In this document: positions 62,600 through 64,000 of the stretch, piece after piece
How the letters are laid out: every line of letters begins with the position of its first letter
Numbering within the stretch: position 1 is the first letter of the stretch
From: Planctomicrobium sp051466335
Lineage (GTDB): Bacteria > Planctomycetota > Planctomycetia > Planctomycetales > Planctomycetaceae
Assembly: GCF_051466335.1 (NCBI RefSeq)
Contig: NZ_CP195793.1
Location: 2,232,001-2,296,000 of the forward strand
Length of the DNA: 64,000 nucleotides
Direction of reading: 5' to 3'
Translations under genes and position numbers: made by a program
Notes under the pieces: model-generated
What the model saw: the letters and a program-made list of their open reading frames with translations, nothing else
Told to the model about the DNA's origin: nothing
Database searches by the model: none

Positions 62600-64000
62600 C
62601 TACTTGATGAACTCTTCGCTGACTGCGAGGAACTCGTTCACGCGTTTCTCAATCACGTCGATACTGCGGTTCCAGAAGTCTGGCTGTGTGAGGTCAAATC
62701 CAAGTGTCGACTTGACTGCTTCTTCCGCGTTCGAGTTTCCGGTGGCAATCAGCAATTCGCTGTATTTTGCAGGGAAATCTGCACCGAAATCAGCCGCTGT
62801 CGAATAGAGCCCCAAGGAGAGCAAGTATCCGAATGTGTACGGGAAATTGTAGAATGGCAGCCCGGAAATGTAGAAGTGCAGCTTCGAAATCCAGAACACA
62901 TCGGACCACTCAGAAAACGCGTCGCAGTACGCTTCCTTCTGTGCTGCGAGCATAATTTCTGTGAAACGCTCAGAAGTCAGTTCCGCTTCTGGTCGTTCTT
63001 TATAGAACTCGTTTTCAAAGATGAAGCGGGCATGAATGTTCATGAGGAACGCCACGGAATCGGACAGCATATTGTTGAGGATTCCGAGCTTCTCTGCGTT
63101 TGTTTTCGCTGATGACAGCCGCTTCTCTCCGAGAATTGCCTCGGCGAAAGTTGATGCAGTCTCAGCCAGATTCATCGGGTAGTCCTGCAGCAGATATGGC
63201 TGTTTCCGCAGAACATATGAATGATAGGCATGGCCGATTTCATGAGCGAGAGTCGACATGCTGTCCGGGCTGCCGGTGAATGTCATGAAAATTCGGGATT
63301 GTCCCTTCACTGGGAGTCCTGTACAGAAGCCACCCTGTCGCTTGCCAGCACGGTCTTCCGCCTCAATCCACTTGTCTTGGAGAGCAGTGCGGGTGAAGTT
63401 TCCAAGGTCTTCGCTGAATTCGTCGAAGCTCTCAATAATTGTGTTGCAGGCCTGATCCCATGTCAGGGTGTCCCCACCGCTGGATGCTTGAGGCAATGGA
63501 GCCAGTTGATCGTACCATGCCATCTGCGGCACGCCGATCAGTTGTGCTTTGCGCTCGAAGTATTTCAGAAGGATCTGTTTACGCTCGCTGATGACGGCCC
63601 ACATTGTCTCCAGCGTCTGACGCTCCATGCGGTTGTAACGGAGCGGGGCATCAAGGTGGTCTTGAGTCCCCAGACGCTTGTAGCGTGAGAGCCGGGTTCC
63701 TGCGATGTGATTCAGCGAATCCGCACAATGATCAGCAACTTTCTTCCATGCCTTTTCAACTGCGAAGAAATTGTTCTGTCGCACGTTTCGATCAAGCATG
63801 TCCATGCGAACCTGACCAGGAGACTTGCGAACAATTTCGCCTTTCTCCATCAGCTCGATGCGGAGTTCTCCGGAAATGCGGTCGTAGAGACGTCCCCAGG
63901 CATGGATGCCATCCACACCCAATTCGGCTGCGAGCATCTCGAGTTCCTTCGGCAAACGGAACTGAGCATTGGCGCGAGAGTCGGTCAGGAAAAACTCAAT
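62600..64000 (-). CDS. M3 family oligoendopeptidase, 5'-truncated at window edge
   Basis: 466 codons visible; the frame is open to the window edge, so the N-terminus (about 100-150 residues) is missing. STLAHEIGHAYHSYVL holds the HExxH zinc motif and PMNLAETASTFAEAIL the third ligand Glu. Other parts, such as RNVRQNNFFAVEKAWKKVADHCAD, LTWDQACNTII, and FPYTFGYLLSLGLYS near the end, fit PepF-type oligoendopeptidases. Cytoplasmic cleavage of oligopeptides is the family role. Converges on the hypothetical gene with a shared terminator. Confidence 0.93.
   Translation of the reverse strand: MEFFLTDSRANAQFRLPKELEMLAAELGVDGIHAWGRLYDRISGELRIELMEKGEIVRKSPGQVRMDMLDRNVRQNNFFAVEKAWKKVADHCADSLNHIAGTRLSRYKRLGTQDHLDAPLRYNRMERQTLETMWAVISERKQILLKYFERKAQLIGVPQMAWYDQLAPLPQASSGGDTLTWDQACNTIIESFDEFSEDLGNFTRTALQDKWIEAEDRAGKRQGGFCTGLPVKGQSRIFMTFTGSPDSMSTLAHEIGHAYHSYVLRKQPYLLQDYPMNLAETASTFAEAILGEKRLSSAKTNAEKLGILNNMLSDSVAFLMNIHARFIFENEFYKERPEAELTSERFTEIMLAAQKEAYCDAFSEWSDVFWISKLHFYISGLPFYNFPYTFGYLLSLGLYSTAADFGADFPAKYSELLIATGNSNAEEAVKSTLGFDLTQPDFWNRSIDVIEKRVNEFLAVSEEFIK

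Overview
The window looks like a piece of a Planctomycetota chromosome (order Planctomycetales; genus not determinable from sequence alone). Three DUF1559 proteins (prepilin-type N-terminus FTLIELLVVIAIIAVLIALLLPAVQQAREAARR and a C-terminal HVGGIH...DGSVRFI box), three PQQ-like beta-propeller proteins opening with a W-P-x-F-R-G motif, Gfo/Idh/MocA oxidoreductases, a di-haem cytochrome c peroxidase, a Ser/Thr kinase with HEAT-like repeats, an ExbD/toroid pair and a giant alpha-2-macroglobulin are typical of that phylum. GC content is moderate. Genes are loosely packed, often single or in pairs, with many 300-800 base gaps. I see no tRNA, rRNA, CRISPR array, prophage or insertion sequence.

Layout. 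1-7 kb: start of a DUF1559 gene running off the left edge, uppS, a 772-residue membrane protein paired with an ABC ATPase, and a Ser/Thr kinase. 7-16.7 kb: truD, an oxidoreductase, a di-haem peroxidase followed by a PQQ propeller and a redoxin, a proline-rich lipoprotein, a second PQQ propeller, and a PLP-dependent aminotransferase-fold enzyme. 17-23 kb: ExbD overlapping a TonB-like/toroid fusion, an FHA-EAL signalling protein converging on a methyltransferase, and a XerC/D recombinase. 23-31 kb: a repeat-bearing membrane protein, a second oxidoreductase, a third PQQ propeller, a 57-residue CsrA-like gene, RidA, a 54-residue gene and ribF. 31-42 kb: a sensor histidine kinase, a WhiG/FliA-type sigma factor, a secreted Pro/Val-rich protein and the 2092-residue alpha-2-macroglobulin. 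42-55 kb: coaE and rho on the plus strand, converging on a long minus-strand run (serS, a 115-residue gene, a nucleosidase, a DUF1569 protein, a VWA membrane protein and a caspase-like protease), then an M20 peptidase, inorganic pyrophosphatase and bS21. 55-64 kb: fumC, two tandem DUF1559 genes, a serine hydrolase, a hypothetical membrane protein and a 5'-truncated M3 oligopeptidase.

Genes that probably work together: the VWA membrane protein and caspase-like protease (TAATG overlap); ExbD and the toroid protein (TGATG junction); the 772-residue protein and ABC ATPase; the di-haem peroxidase, PQQ propeller and redoxin, which look like an envelope redox cluster. Housekeeping genes (uppS, truD, ribF, coaE, rho, serS, ppa, rpsU, fumC) are scattered between them.

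The least ordinary items are: a CsrA-fold small protein apparently without the RNA-binding arginines; an FHA-EAL fusion with its catalytic set intact; a caspase-like dyad protein coupled to a VWA/amidotransferase-like membrane protein; an ExbD-linked toroid protein with no ExbB; a stem-loop intergenic repeat in three places; and a rho terminator that also encodes the C-terminus of the converging gene.
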